From assembly GCA_023702235.1 (NCBI GenBank), contig JAMQCR010000001.1:1798001-1862000 (forward strand): DNA of 64,000 bases. The letters run 5' to 3'. The notes under the pieces are model-generated. The model was not told the DNA's origin. It did no database searches and was given only the letters and a program-made list of their open reading frames with translations. The translations under genes were made by a program, and so were the position numbers. Origin of the DNA: Neobacillus pocheonensis (GTDB taxonomy: Bacteria > Bacillota > Bacilli > Bacillales > Cytobacillaceae). Position 1 is the first letter of the stretch. Each line of letters opens with the position of its first letter. This document shows, one piece after another, positions 10,172 through 19,336 of this stretch.

Positions 10172-12952
10172 TTAGTGGATTATTTGTTTAACGTTAGCTC
10201 CAGAAACCCAGCCTGTAGTTGCTGAATTGGGCAGATACACATTGTACCATCCATTATTTGTAAATGGGTTTCCGTTATTCATCACTAACTTCAAATATGT
10301 TCCGTTTGTAACACTAGTCAAAAGAGTAGATGTAGAATCTGTTGAAGGACTACTAAGAATTTGTAGGGAACCTGTACTTGTATTAACTTGAAGTAAATTG
10401 TCAATATCTAAAGATTGTCCATACAACCAGCCGTTTTGATCATTGACGTTCACTCTAAACCAATGATACACATAATTACCATTACTATTTGGATCGAATT
10501 CAACATCTGTATTTAATCCTACTACATTAACCACCGTATTTAGACTTAGTGTCCTTAAAAAGCTTGATGGTGAAACATAGGGTATAGATCGTAAATTCAG
10601 AGTTGAATTATTTACTTTTGCTGTTATTCCGCTTGGAAAATTAAGGATTGTATCCTTTGGATAATCCTGGCCATCTGGTATATCGCTTCCATAAGATGGT
10701 GGGGTGCTCCCAGAAGGAACGAGTTCCTTCGTATTGGAGTAATAGGAATAATCATATGGTTTCATGGTTGCCATTAGAGAAGCAATGCCATTTTCCCAAT
10801 TTGGATCAGTCGCATAATGTACATTCATTCCCACTAAAGTAGGACCATAACTTGAAACATAATAGGTTCCTGATGAATCGAGATAATCGTGTCTAACCTG
10901 ATAAGCCACTTTATTAATACTATCAGCTACTGATGGGAAATAATAACCACAGGTAAAAGGACAAACATCAAAAGCACCGTACCCATAAAGGTTATGCTTA
11001 TAAGTTATTAAATCTGATCCTCCCCAGCCCGTTTCCCAAATAGTATGAGCGACAAGATATTGGGCGTTAACACCATATTTAACCTGAGCATCAATAAAAC
11101 TTTGGGCATATTGTTTGAGAGGACTATCTGGATGTTTTTGGTTAATGAAATTAACAATATCGTTTGCGGTTATGTTAGCTGGTTTCTTTAAGTCAACTAA
11201 GGTATAAAGATTCCCATTTCCAACAGTTACATTGTAAGTAAGGGTATAGGTTGAACCATTTGCACCCGTTTCCTTAACAGCTAAAGTATGTGGACCATCG
11301 GCAAACTGTTTCGTATCAAGGGTATATTGATAACCAGAGGCATCATTATGGTAGTCCGGGTAGACTGCTGATACATCGAGACGCGTACTGCCAACCTGTG
11401 CTGCACCTATGGTATTTCCATCTACCAAAACTTCAACCTTTGATACGCCGCTGCCATCTAAAAACCAACCAGTTACAACACTATCACCTTTAATCAAAGC
11501 ACCGTTCGCCGGAGTATCAAGTGATCCCTTTGCGGGTAAATTTTGAACATTAACCATTTGGCTTTGAAGCACATTAGTGGCACCATTATTGCCTGTCTCT
11601 CTAATGGTTAGGGAATGTTGTCCATTGGTTAAATTCCTCGTATTAAGGGTATACTGATACCCTGAGGAAGTATTTTGGTAATTAGGATAAACGTTTGCTA
11701 CGTCGAGCCGTGTACTGCCATATTGCGCTGTTCCTGTGATTTTTCCATCTACCAAAACTTCTACTTTGGATACACCGCTGCCATCTAAAAACCAGCCACG
11801 TACATTACTATCGCCACTAATCGTAGAGCCAGCCGCTGGGGTATCAAGCGATCCCTTTGCAGGTAAATTTTGAACATTAACCATTTGGCTTTGGAGTACC
11901 TTTGTGGTTCCGTTATTCCCAGTCTCTCGAACGGTTAGGGAGTGTTGTCCATTGGTTAAATTCATGGTATTGAGGGTATATTGATACCCTGAGCTTGCAT
12001 TTTGATATTCTGGATAGACTTTTTGAACATCGAGACGCGTACTCCCGTATTGTGCTTGTCCCATGGTTTTTCCATCTATCAAAACTTCTACTTTGAATAC
12101 ATCGCTGACATCTAAAAACCAGCCGCGGATCGTACTTTCCCCTTTAATCGTAGAGCCAACCGCTGGGGTATCAATTGATCCCCGTGAAAGTAAATTTTGC
12201 ACATTCACCATCTGGCTTTGGAGCACATTTGTGGCTCCGTTTTTCCCGGTCTCTCGAACAGTTAGTAAGTGTTGTCCATTGGTTAAATTATTGGTATTAA
12301 GAGTGTATTGATATCCAGAGTTAGCATTTTGATACTGCGGATAGGCTTTTTGGACATCGAGGCGCGTACTGCCATACTGTGCTAGTCCTGCACTTTTTCC
12401 ATCCACCAAAACTTCTATCTTGGAAACGCCACTTCCATCTAAAAACCAGCCCTTAATAACACTTTCCCCTTTAATCGTTGTAGCAACCGTTGGGGTATCA
12501 ATCGTTCCTTTAGCCGGTAAATTTTGAACATTCACTAATTGGCTTTTGAGATCTATCGTTTTTCCATTATTCTCTGTCTCTCGAACAGTTAGTGAATGTT
12601 GTCCATATGTAAGAGTCTTAGAATTAAGTGTATATTGGTATCCAGAGTTAGCATTTTGATACTGCGGAAAGGCTTTTTGTACGTCGAGGCGAGCATTACC
12701 ATACTGTGCTACCCCCATACTTTTTCCATCTACTAATACCTCTATCTTGGAAACGCCACTTCCATCTAAAAACCAGCCCTTTACCACACTTTCCCCATTA
12801 ATAGTAGTACCATTCGAAGGGGTTTCAATATATCCTTTAGGTGGAAGCAACTCCCCGGATGCTAAAACCTTACTACTATTAAAAATTATCGGAATGGTAA
12901 AAATGGATGCAAACAATAGAGATTTAGTTACTTTATTTTTAATGATTTTCAC
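10172..12952 (-). CDS. Secreted glucosaminidase with five N-terminal repeats and C-terminal SH3-like domains
   Basis: 926-aa cell-wall hydrolase cutting the glycan backbone of peptidoglycan. A Sec signal peptide ends near VLASG (residue ~32). Five repeats of about 109 aa follow to about residue 575, each with the core GWFLDGSGVSKxEVLVDG, then ARLDV/TRLDV, YQNxxSGYQYTL and LTVRET; these look like Ig-like wall-binding modules. Next is a glucosaminidase domain (about 590-740) with the catalytic Glu likely in AHTIWETGWGGS and the sequence KHNLYGYGAFD. Two Cys (FDVCPFTCGYYF) could form a disulfide. The remainder looks like two SH3-type domains (LNLRSIPYVSPSS; STGSLQILSSPS). Monocistronic and intact. 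Confidence 0.87.
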   Translation of the reverse strand: MKIIKNKVTKSLLFASIFTIPIIFNSSKVLASGELLPPKGYIETPSNGTTINGESVVKGWFLDGSGVSKIEVLVDGKSMGVAQYGNARLDVQKAFPQYQNANSGYQYTLNSKTLTYGQHSLTVRETENNGKTIDLKSQLVNVQNLPAKGTIDTPTVATTIKGESVIKGWFLDGSGVSKIEVLVDGKSAGLAQYGSTRLDVQKAYPQYQNANSGYQYTLNTNNLTNGQHLLTVRETGKNGATNVLQSQMVNVQNLLSRGSIDTPAVGSTIKGESTIRGWFLDVSDVFKVEVLIDGKTMGQAQYGSTRLDVQKVYPEYQNASSGYQYTLNTMNLTNGQHSLTVRETGNNGTTKVLQSQMVNVQNLPAKGSLDTPAAGSTISGDSNVRGWFLDGSGVSKVEVLVDGKITGTAQYGSTRLDVANVYPNYQNTSSGYQYTLNTRNLTNGQHSLTIRETGNNGATNVLQSQMVNVQNLPAKGSLDTPANGALIKGDSVVTGWFLDGSGVSKVEVLVDGNTIGAAQVGSTRLDVSAVYPDYHNDASGYQYTLDTKQFADGPHTLAVKETGANGSTYTLTYNVTVGNGNLYTLVDLKKPANITANDIVNFINQKHPDSPLKQYAQSFIDAQVKYGVNAQYLVAHTIWETGWGGSDLITYKHNLYGYGAFDVCPFTCGYYFPSVADSINKVAYQVRHDYLDSSGTYYVSSYGPTLVGMNVHYATDPNWENGIASLMATMKPYDYSYYSNTKELVPSGSTPPSYGSDIPDGQDYPKDTILNFPSGITAKVNNSTLNLRSIPYVSPSSFLRTLSLNTVVNVVGLNTDVEFDPNSNGNYVYHWFRVNVNDQNGWLYGQSLDIDNLLQVNTSTGSLQILSSPSTDSTSTLLTSVTNGTYLKLVMNNGNPFTNNGWYNVYLPNSATTGWVSGANVKQIIH

Positions 12953-13401
12953 CTCTACTATTATTCAATTAATCTATATTAATATACTAAAAAATTTTTC
13001 ATTAAACAAATTTAATTTTGACATTTTTTTTAGAAAGAAGAATTCCTATTATTCTATTATCTTAAAGTTAAATTGACTACTCCCATTGAAAAATCAAGGG
13101 GATTCTATTTAAACCTTCATCATAGTCGCCCTTTTAGCGAGGACTTCTAGGTCTTATTACTTTTCCAATTGATATAGACCAAATACCGCAGCCCAAGCAT
13201 ATAATTTTGGAGTTTAAAAAAACATATAAATGTTGACAGTAATCATTAAGAATTACCATCAATATTTATATGTTTCATGAAGTTAGTATCAATTTTCTTC
13301 AGGTGCGAAAGTAAACAGCTGTAAGCTTTTTATCCTTATTTTATATATTGGGAAAAAAACTCATTTTATGTACTATTATCGAATGTTGACTGGAAGGTAT
13401 A
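12953..13401. other. Intergenic stretch with no gene seen
   Basis: About 450 AT-rich bases between the glucosaminidase start and the AI-2E permease stop. No open frame, hairpin terminator or promoter is convincing. The half next to 12953 must hold the glucosaminidase promoter. Confidence 0.5.
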
Positions 13402-14488
13402 CTATGGCATAGTTGTTTTTTTCCTCGCCCTCAGAAATTTAATTGTGGTTAAGACAATGGTTTTACCAACTGCATACGTTGGTACGGCTAAAACCATTCC
13501 TAAGACACCAGCAAGATTTCCTGCCGCAAGGAGTATTATGATGATCGTAGCTGGATGGATATCAAGACTTTTTCCAAGAATTAGGGGTGATAATACATTG
13601 GCTTCCACCTGTTGTGAAATTAAAAGTACCAACATTACTAACAAGACTTTGGTTGGTGAATCGAATAATGCTACAATTACAGCTGGTGTAGCACCAAGCA
13701 TTAGCCCGATATAAGGAATAAAGTAAGTAACAGTCACTGCTAAAGCCATTACCAATGCAAATGGTAAATTAATAATAAGGTATCCAATAAATGCCATTAT
13801 ACCCACCGCTAGGGCAACAGCTATTTGTCCATGGATGTAGGTAGAAAGAGTTTCGCCTGTTTCTTTAAAAATTGTAGGCCCTCATCCCTAAAGGTAGCAG
13901 GGAAAAATTTGGATAATGCTGTTGGGAATTTATGACCGTCCTTTAGCATGTAAAATAACAAAAATGGCACGGTGGCAAGAATAACAGCTATATTTGCAAG
14001 TACACCAAGTATATTCGTAATACTATACGTAATCCTCTCTGGTAACGTATTAGCGAAGCCGATAAGCTTTTGTTCGAAAGATTGAAAAAGATTTTGTTGT
14101 GCGTTTATTACCCACTTAAATTCCGATGTTTGGGCAGTTTATTAAAATAATCAATTGTTTTATTGGCATATTGGGGAAGTGCCATTGCAAGAGCTGCAAA
14201 TTGCTTGCTTATAGAAGGAACTAAGTTTCCAACGATTAATACCACCATTCCAACAACCACTACATAAATAATTAGAATTGCAAGGGGTCTGGGTACTCTT
14301 TTGCGGTGAAGGAAATTAACCACTGGATTTAACAGGAAAAACAAGAATCCCGCGATTAGGATTGGAAAGAATATTGTTGAAATAAAGATACCTATAGGCT
14401 GGAATAAGAAAGTAATCTTCGATGAAACAAAAATAATAGTTAAAATCAACAGTATCTGGAATAACCAGTATTGAGATTTACTTTTCAA
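13402..14488 (-). CDS. AI-2E-family transporter (YdbI/YtvI-like), frameshifted
   Basis: Predicted 8-helix permease of the AI-2E/PerM superfamily, about 360 aa when rebuilt. The N-terminal part (ILIAGFLFFLLNPVVNFLHRKRVPRPLAI) and the C-terminal part (YFIPYIGLMLGATPAVIVALF...LGKSLDIHPATIIIILLAAGNLAGVLGMVLAVP) show the family's conserved loops. The middle (13806-14108) is coding in shifted frame (ETGETLSTYIHGQIAVALAVG). The likely start is TTG 14488 behind GAGGTAAAG. Members have varied roles (signal, Na+/H+ or lipid-linked transport), so function is open. Confidence 0.82.
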
Positions 14489-14813
14489 CTTGCTTTACCT
14501 CATTTTCTAACGTAGTTTTGTTAACTCATTGATAATATTAGACCATTTAGGTGTTTTAAATCAAGGACTGCATTTTCATGATTATTAGAACTAAAGTGAA
14601 CACATCCTAAAACACCCGAGTGGTTATCTTATTTTGCATCATTTCCATTGACAAATTGACAATAAAAGATATATTTTTTGAATTTACTAGATTTTAAAAT
14701 TATTTTATTTGATAACTGAATTGTAGATGCTTCTTTTTCAAAAAACGGGGATAATGAACGATTTATATTGTTTTCTATTATTCTTAATTTTTATAAACAT
14801 AGACTAATTCGAC
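14489..14813. other. Intergenic stretch with no gene seen
   Basis: Very AT-rich spacer of about 325 bp. No ribosome site with a plausible frame was found; it leads into a DUF1232 fragment. Confidence 0.4.
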
Positions 14814-14942
14814 ATGGGAGGTGCACTCCTCTACTTTATTTTACCTGTAGATGTTATTCCGGATTATATTTTTCCTATTGGCTATTTAGACGACGAATTT
14901 GTTGTAAAACTTGTTTTAGATTTGCTATCAAAGGAAGTATGA
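14814..14942 (+). pseudogene. DUF1232 (YkvA-type) C-terminal fragment
   Basis: ATG 14814 to TGA 14942 reads MGGALLYFILPVDVIPDYIFPIGYLDD in two overlapping hydrophobic halves, the signature of DUF1232 membrane proteins. It lacks the preceding half of the domain and has no ribosome site. The same signature ends the XRE-DUF1232 fusion encoded at 55584-56234. Most likely a decayed gene remnant; a 42-aa leftover is not expected to be functional. Confidence 0.6.
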
Positions 14943-15054
14943 GGCTTATCAATAAGGAAATAACTTTGAGCATTCAATACATATAAAGGACAATAATAAT
15001 TTTGTTTGCGATTGTATTAACTAGGATACTACCATTTAAGAAGGGAAAATTAAA

Positions 15055-15294
15055 TTGGATAACTCTAGCATTAAGACCAACTTAACCTTAAATGATATGC
15101 TGGGTATCCAGTCTTCATATAAACCTGCAGCCAAAACGATTGATAAGATCGAAATCAAAGGTGATAATAAATTAATTAATGGAATCTGGTACTTTCTTGT
15201 AAATGATCAAGAAAGACAGAGCATATCAGATGTCATGAACAAATCACTTGGATTACCTACCAAGCCTGTATCTAAATCTTATAGTTGTTTGTGA
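15055..15294 (+). CDS. Hypothetical 79-aa soluble protein
   Basis: TTG 15055 is preceded by AAGGGAA at good spacing. The hydrophilic product (MDNSSIKTNLTLNDMLGIQS...) has no membrane helix or recognised motif; the C-terminal half (NDQERQSISDVMNKSLGLPTKP) may be helical. A terminator-like hairpin lies about 130 bp downstream. No family recognised. Confidence 0.5.
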   Translation: MDNSSIKTNLTLNDMLGIQSSYKPAAKTIDKIEIKGDNKLINGIWYFLVNDQERQSISDVMNKSLGLPTKPVSKSYSCL

Positions 15295-15427
15295 ATATGA
15301 TATAAATCAACAATCATCATACCACCACTCAATTCCCAGGACAATTCACACAAGATTTTGCCCCCAAGAAAGCTGATTGAGACTTTACTCTTGCTCCCCT
15401 AACTGGTTTTGTTCTTAAGAACCTATT

Positions 15428-15459
15428 AGAAAGATCGCTTTCTTGGCTGTTTTTTTCCT
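15428..15459 (+). terminator. Putative terminator
   Basis: GAAAG-ATCG-CTTTC hairpin followed, after a short gap, by T7, downstream of the 79-aa gene. Confidence 0.45.
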
Positions 15460-15461
15460 TA

Positions 15462-15489
15462 TAGAACAGTTCCCTCAAACTGTTCTATG
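15462..15489. promoter_or_regulatory. 11-bp perfect inverted repeat upstream of the yfmJ-like gene
   Basis: ATAGAACAGTT at 15462-15472 and AACTGTTCTAT at 15479-15489 surround a 6-base spacer. No T tract follows, so an operator is as likely as a terminator. It lies 140 bp before the oxidoreductase start. Confidence 0.4.
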
Positions 15490-15628
15490 TAAACGCTTAT
15501 CTCGGAAAACATTGATAACTCCCCTAATTTTTTAAACCATCTTTTAACTTAAGTCCATTTTATTCTATAATCTAGTCTCCTAAGGTATATTAAATAAGTA
15601 CTTATGATAAATGAAAAGGATGTGTAAC

Positions 15629-16633
15629 ATGCAAAAACAAATTAGACTGAAAAATAGACCATTGGGAACCCCAACACATGAGGATTTCCAAATTGTAGAA
15701 GCACCAATCGAAAAACCGTCAAAAGGTGAAATACTAATAAGGACTGTTTATATTTCAGTTGATCCTTATTTACGTGGACGGATGAATGATGTCAAATCCT
15801 ATATTCCGCCGTTTGGTTTGAATGAAGTTATTTCGAGCGGTGTAATTGGACAGGTAGTTGAATCCCAATCAGCCCTTTTTGCAAAGGGTGATGTAGTTCT
15901 AGGAATACTGGGTTGGCAGGAATATTCGATTGCGAAGGAAACTTCAATACGTAAAATCGATCAGAACCTTGCGCCTGCTTCTGCATTTCTAAGTGTGCTA
16001 GGAATGACCGGCTTGACAGCCTACTTTGGCTTATTAGATATTGGGAAACCAAAAGAAGGTGAAACAGTTGTTGTGTCAGGTGCCGCAGGCGCTGTTGGTT
16101 CGATAGTCGGGCAAATTGCGAAAATCAAAGGTGCCCGCGTTGTTGGGATTGCGGGTTCAGACGAGAAAGTCAAATTTATCATCGATGAATTAGGATTTGA
16201 TGCAGCAATCAATTACAATACCCAGGATGTTGGAACAGCACTTCAAGAGACATGCCCTAATGGAATTGACGTCTATTTTGAGAACGTAGGCGGACAGATT
16301 TCCGATTCTATATTCCCGCTTTTGAACAATTTTGCACGGATACCAGTTTGCGGAGCGATTTCGTCGTATAATAATGAGAAGGCGGATATAGGACCGCGCG
16401 TTCAAGCGTACCTAATCAAGACTAGTTCCTTAATGCAGGGCTTTACTGTAGGAAACTATTCGTCTCGTTTTGGTGAAGGTGCCAAAGAATTAGGAAGTTG
16501 GCTGAAAGAAGGCAAACTAAAGTACGAAGAAACGCTTACAGAGGGCTTTGATCATACGATTGATGCTTTCTTGGATCTTTTCAAAGGTGCAAATCTTGGA
16601 AAGTCCCTTATTAAAGTAGCTGAGATTGAATAA
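15629..16633 (+). CDS. yfmJ: NADPH-dependent medium-chain reductase, YfmJ-like
   Basis: Zinc-independent MDR enzyme of the leukotriene-B4 12-hydroxydehydrogenase/quinone oxidoreductase group, reducing C=C bonds of enones with NADPH. The catalytic half opens with RPLGTPTHEDF; VDPYLRGRMND is family-typical. The Rossmann glycine motif is SGAAGAVGSIVGQIAK and GSDEK marks the cofactor end. About 334 aa, full length. Start ATG 15629 is preferred over 15611 because AAAAGGATG then sits at normal spacing. Monocistronic, between an inverted repeat and a terminator. Confidence 0.9.
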   Translation: MQKQIRLKNRPLGTPTHEDFQIVEAPIEKPSKGEILIRTVYISVDPYLRGRMNDVKSYIPPFGLNEVISSGVIGQVVESQSALFAKGDVVLGILGWQEYSIAKETSIRKIDQNLAPASAFLSVLGMTGLTAYFGLLDIGKPKEGETVVVSGAAGAVGSIVGQIAKIKGARVVGIAGSDEKVKFIIDELGFDAAINYNTQDVGTALQETCPNGIDVYFENVGGQISDSIFPLLNNFARIPVCGAISSYNNEKADIGPRVQAYLIKTSSLMQGFTVGNYSSRFGEGAKELGSWLKEGKLKYEETLTEGFDHTIDAFLDLFKGANLGKSLIKVAEIE

Positions 16634-16650
16634 GAATCATTCCTAACCAA

Positions 16651-16691
16651 AAAAGTGCCGTTCTGAAAATCGATGTGGAACGGCTTATTTT
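16651..16691 (+). terminator. Terminator of the yfmJ-like gene
   Basis: GCCGTTC (16657-16663) pairs with GAACGGC (16678-16684), followed by TTATTTT. Confidence 0.65.
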
Positions 16692-16727
16692 GCAAAGATT
16701 TCTAAATGTACGGTGAAGAAGAAGGGT

Positions 16728-16754
16728 AAAGACTGCCTCCAGAGCAGTCTTTTT
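16728..16754 (-). terminator. Terminator at the end of the amino-acid ABC operon
   Basis: AAAGACTGC/GCAGTCTTT hairpin just after the ATPase gene; the T run is better on the plus strand, so it may act on both. Confidence 0.6.
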
Positions 16755-16756
16755 CA

Positions 16757-17483
16757 TTAATGTAAAATTTTACTTAGAAAACTTCTGGTTCTCTCATGCT
16801 TTGGTGAATGAAATAAGTCCTCTGGTTTCCCTTCTTCAATAATCGAACCCTCGTCCATGAATATCACTCGATCCCCGACTTCTTTTGCAAATCCCATCTC
16901 ATGGGTAACTACAATCATGGTCATTCCTTCTTTTGCCAAATCTTTCATCACTTTTAACACCTCGCCCACCATTTCAGGATCAAGCGCCGACGTTGGTTCA
17001 TCAAACAACATGACCTCTGGCTTCATCGCAAGGGCTCGAGCAATTGCGACCCGTTGTTGCTGACCGCCTGATAATTCGTCCGGATAGCTGTTTTCTTTTT
17101 GAGATAAACCCACTTTTTGAAGCAGCTGTCGGCAGATTTTCGCTTTCTTCTTTAGACATCTTTAACATCTTACGTGGGCCAATTGTAATATTTTCTAGGA
17201 CAGATAGATGCTGAAACAGGTTGAAGCGTTGAAAAACCATGCCGACTTTTTGGCAAAGTTGGTGGATATTTGTTTTAGGATGGGTGATTTCCGTGCCAAA
17301 AATTGAAATCGTTCCCCCACTTGTTGCTTTTTCCAACCCATTTAAGCACCGAAGAAAGGTACTTTTGCCACTTCCTGAAGGACCAATAACCACAACTACC
17401 TCTTTCGGATAAACCTGTACATTGACATCTTTTAACACGACCACTGAGCCAAAGGATTTACTCAAATGTTCAACGCTTATCAA
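16757..17483 (-). CDS. Polar amino-acid ABC transporter ATPase (GlnQ/TcyC-type), frameshifted
   Basis: Nucleotide-binding subunit of a PAAT-family importer. Walker [11 protein letters not shown]-loop [10 protein letters not shown], signature [15 protein letters not shown], Walker [13 protein letters not shown] and switch His [11 protein letters not shown] are all present, but a frameshift near 17100-17150 separates the first half from the signature ([22 protein letters not shown]). Rebuilt length about 242 aa. It overlaps the permease stop by 14 bp. The binding protein, permease and ATPase are in operon order; substrate (Gln, Glu, cystine or similar) not resolved. Confidence 0.92.
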
Positions 17484-18147
17484 TTTGCAGCCTCCTCTCT
17501 AGATAACCAGCAATTCGAGTAAGGGTAAAAATGATGACAAGGTATAGCAACGCGACTTCTCCATAAATTTGAAATCCGGCAAAGTTTTCAGCTATGATGA
17601 TTTGGCCGGTGTATAGGAGTTCGACAACCGCAATAGGGGCTAATAACGACGTATCCTTGATTGTTTGGGCAAATTGGTTGACTAAAGGCGGTATCATTCG
17701 TTTAAAGGCTTGTGGTAAAATAATATAAACCATCGTCTTAAAACGAGTCATCCCAATGCTGTGAGCGGCTTCGCTTTGCCCGCGATCCACACCTAGGATA
17801 CCTGCACGAATAATTTCTGTAATATAAGCGCCTTCATTTAAAGCTAATCCAATCGCTGCCGCAATAAAGGGGTAAACGCCTGATCCAAACCATTTATTTA
17901 ATGGCAAAATCGTAGGTAAACCCAGAGCGATAAAAAGGAGTTGCACTAACAGCGGGGTCCCACGGAATACCTCGACGTATAGCCAACTTAATCCGCGTAA
18001 TACATAAAAACGGGAAAGTTTACACAATGCACCAATGAGCCCAATGAGGCTCGCAAGGAAAATGGTGATCAGTGAAAATTCAACGGTCCGCCCTAAACCA
18101 TGTAATAATTGAGGAAAGGCATGTACCATGATATTCCAAGAGTTCAA
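17470..18147 (-). CDS. Polar amino-acid ABC transporter permease (HisM/GlnP family)
   Basis: 225-aa membrane subunit with about five helices. It carries the EAA-like loop (EAAHSIGMTRFKTMVYIILPQAFKRMIPPLVNQF) that docks on the ATPase, plus the family motif EVFRGTPLLVQLLFIALGLP. Gene order binding protein - permease - ATPase on one strand identifies an amino-acid importer. The only permease in the operon, so probably a homodimer. Confidence 0.92.
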   Translation of the reverse strand: MNSWNIMVHAFPQLLHGLGRTVEFSLITIFLASLIGLIGALCKLSRFYVLRGLSWLYVEVFRGTPLLVQLLFIALGLPTILPLNKWFGSGVYPFIAAAIGLALNEGAYITEIIRAGILGVDRGQSEAAHSIGMTRFKTMVYIILPQAFKRMIPPLVNQFAQTIKDTSLLAPIAVVELLYTGQIIIAENFAGFQIYGEVALLYLVIIFTLTRIAGYLERRLQIDKR

Positions 18148-18258
18148 AGGATTACCCCCTTATAAGAAAAGCGAAAGCGCCCGTTTAGCCGCTGTGCTGT
18201 TTGCGCTTAACAATTCTCAAAGATCAGAATTTTATACTTTCTTTTCATTGAACAAAGG

Positions 18259-18279
18259 GGCGTAGCGAAGAGCTACGCC
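18259..18279 (-). terminator. Hairpin between binding-protein and permease genes
   Basis: Perfect 8-bp stem GGCGTAGC/GCTACGCC with a 5-base loop just after the binding-protein stop; a poor T tract follows. It probably tunes expression, leaving more binding protein than membrane subunits, by attenuation or mRNA protection. Confidence 0.5.
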
Positions 18280-18284
18280 TCATT

Positions 18285-19127
18285 TTATTTTATCGTATCA
18301 TCTAAAGCAGCCTTAGCTGGGTCAAGCTCTTCTTGAACCGCCCCACTTTGATCACCGCCAAAGTATTGGTCAAACAGCTTCTTATACTCTCCATTCGCTT
18401 TAATTGTTTTCAATCCATCATTGATTTTTTTCAACAATGCCGGATTATTTTTAACTACAGCAATCCCATAATACTCGCCGGTTAACAATCCTCCGACGAC
18501 ATGAACCTCTTTATGGGTATTGGCATAATCCAGATTAACCGGGTTATCAAAAACAACGGCATCCGCACCCCCACTGCCGAGTGCACTATACGCATCAGTG
18601 ATATTATCAAATTGTTTAATATTCGCTTCTGGAATCCCTTTAGCTTTCAACAAATCCACAGATGAAGTACCTTTTTTCGTTGCAACCAGTTTGGTCTTGA
18701 GATCATCGACACTTTGAATCGGAGAATTAGTTTTCGTGAGGACTGAAAGACCTGATTTATAGTATGCATTGGAGAAATCAACTTGCACTAACCGGCTTTT
18801 CTTAATCGTGATTCCTGCAACAGCCACGTCCACCGACTGGGCTTGTAGAGCTGGAATAAGTCCAGTAAACTGCATGGTTGAAAGCTCTACGTTGAGATTT
18901 TCTTGCTTAGCTATCGCATTAATCATGTCAATGTCAAACCCTTGAACCTTCCCATCCTTTTCGGATTCAAATGGAGGAAAAGTCGTGTCGGCAGCCACTT
19001 TGATCGTTTGTTTCCCAGTTGTCTGAGAATTAGAGGAAGACGAGGAACTAGTCCCACATCCAGCTAAAACAATAGTGGTGAGCAACCCAACAGACAAAAG
19101 CGAACGATACAGTTTTGTATTTAACAT
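18285..19127 (-). CDS. Amino-acid ABC transporter substrate-binding lipoprotein
   Basis: Extracellular solute-binding protein family 3, about 280 aa. The signal peptide ends in the lipobox VLAGC, so it is lipid-anchored. The mature protein starts with a Ser-rich linker and KVAADTTFPPFESEKDGKVQGFDIDMINAIAK, the family's opening motif; GLIPALQAQSVDVAVAGITIKKSR forms the ligand-site region. The start at ATG 19127 is preferred because GGAGGTG lies just upstream; an ATG at 19142 also exists. First gene of the importer operon. Confidence 0.92.
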   Translation of the reverse strand: MLNTKLYRSLLSVGLLTTIVLAGCGTSSSSSSNSQTTGKQTIKVAADTTFPPFESEKDGKVQGFDIDMINAIAKQENLNVELSTMQFTGLIPALQAQSVDVAVAGITIKKSRLVQVDFSNAYYKSGLSVLTKTNSPIQSVDDLKTKLVATKKGTSSVDLLKAKGIPEANIKQFDNITDAYSALGSGGADAVVFDNPVNLDYANTHKEVHVVGGLLTGEYYGIAVVKNNPALLKKINDGLKTIKANGEYKKLFDQYFGGDQSGAVQEELDPAKAALDDTIK

Positions 19128-19229
19128 TAAGAACACCTCCATTATTATTTGATATATTCATAATATTGTTGTTATTTTGAGATATTCCATTTATTATAAA
19201 ACATGCCTTATCTATTGGTAATGACACAC

Positions 19230-19260
19230 AAAAAAATGGCCTGCCAACAATGACAGACCA
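19230..19260 (-). terminator. Terminator of the methionine aminopeptidase gene
   Basis: TGGTCTG/CAGGCCA stem (one G-T pair) followed by T7 on the minus strand. Confidence 0.7.
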
Positions 19261-19336
19261 AGCTCAAATTTTAGACATATTTCTAATCCGAATCCACTAC
19301 TCATGGAAAAGATTTTCCAGTAACAAATTTAAAGTG

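Noticed and set aside
12747-13076. 109-aa plus-strand ORF over the glucosaminidase start
   Set aside because: Mostly antisense to the first repeat and signal peptide, with no ribosome site.
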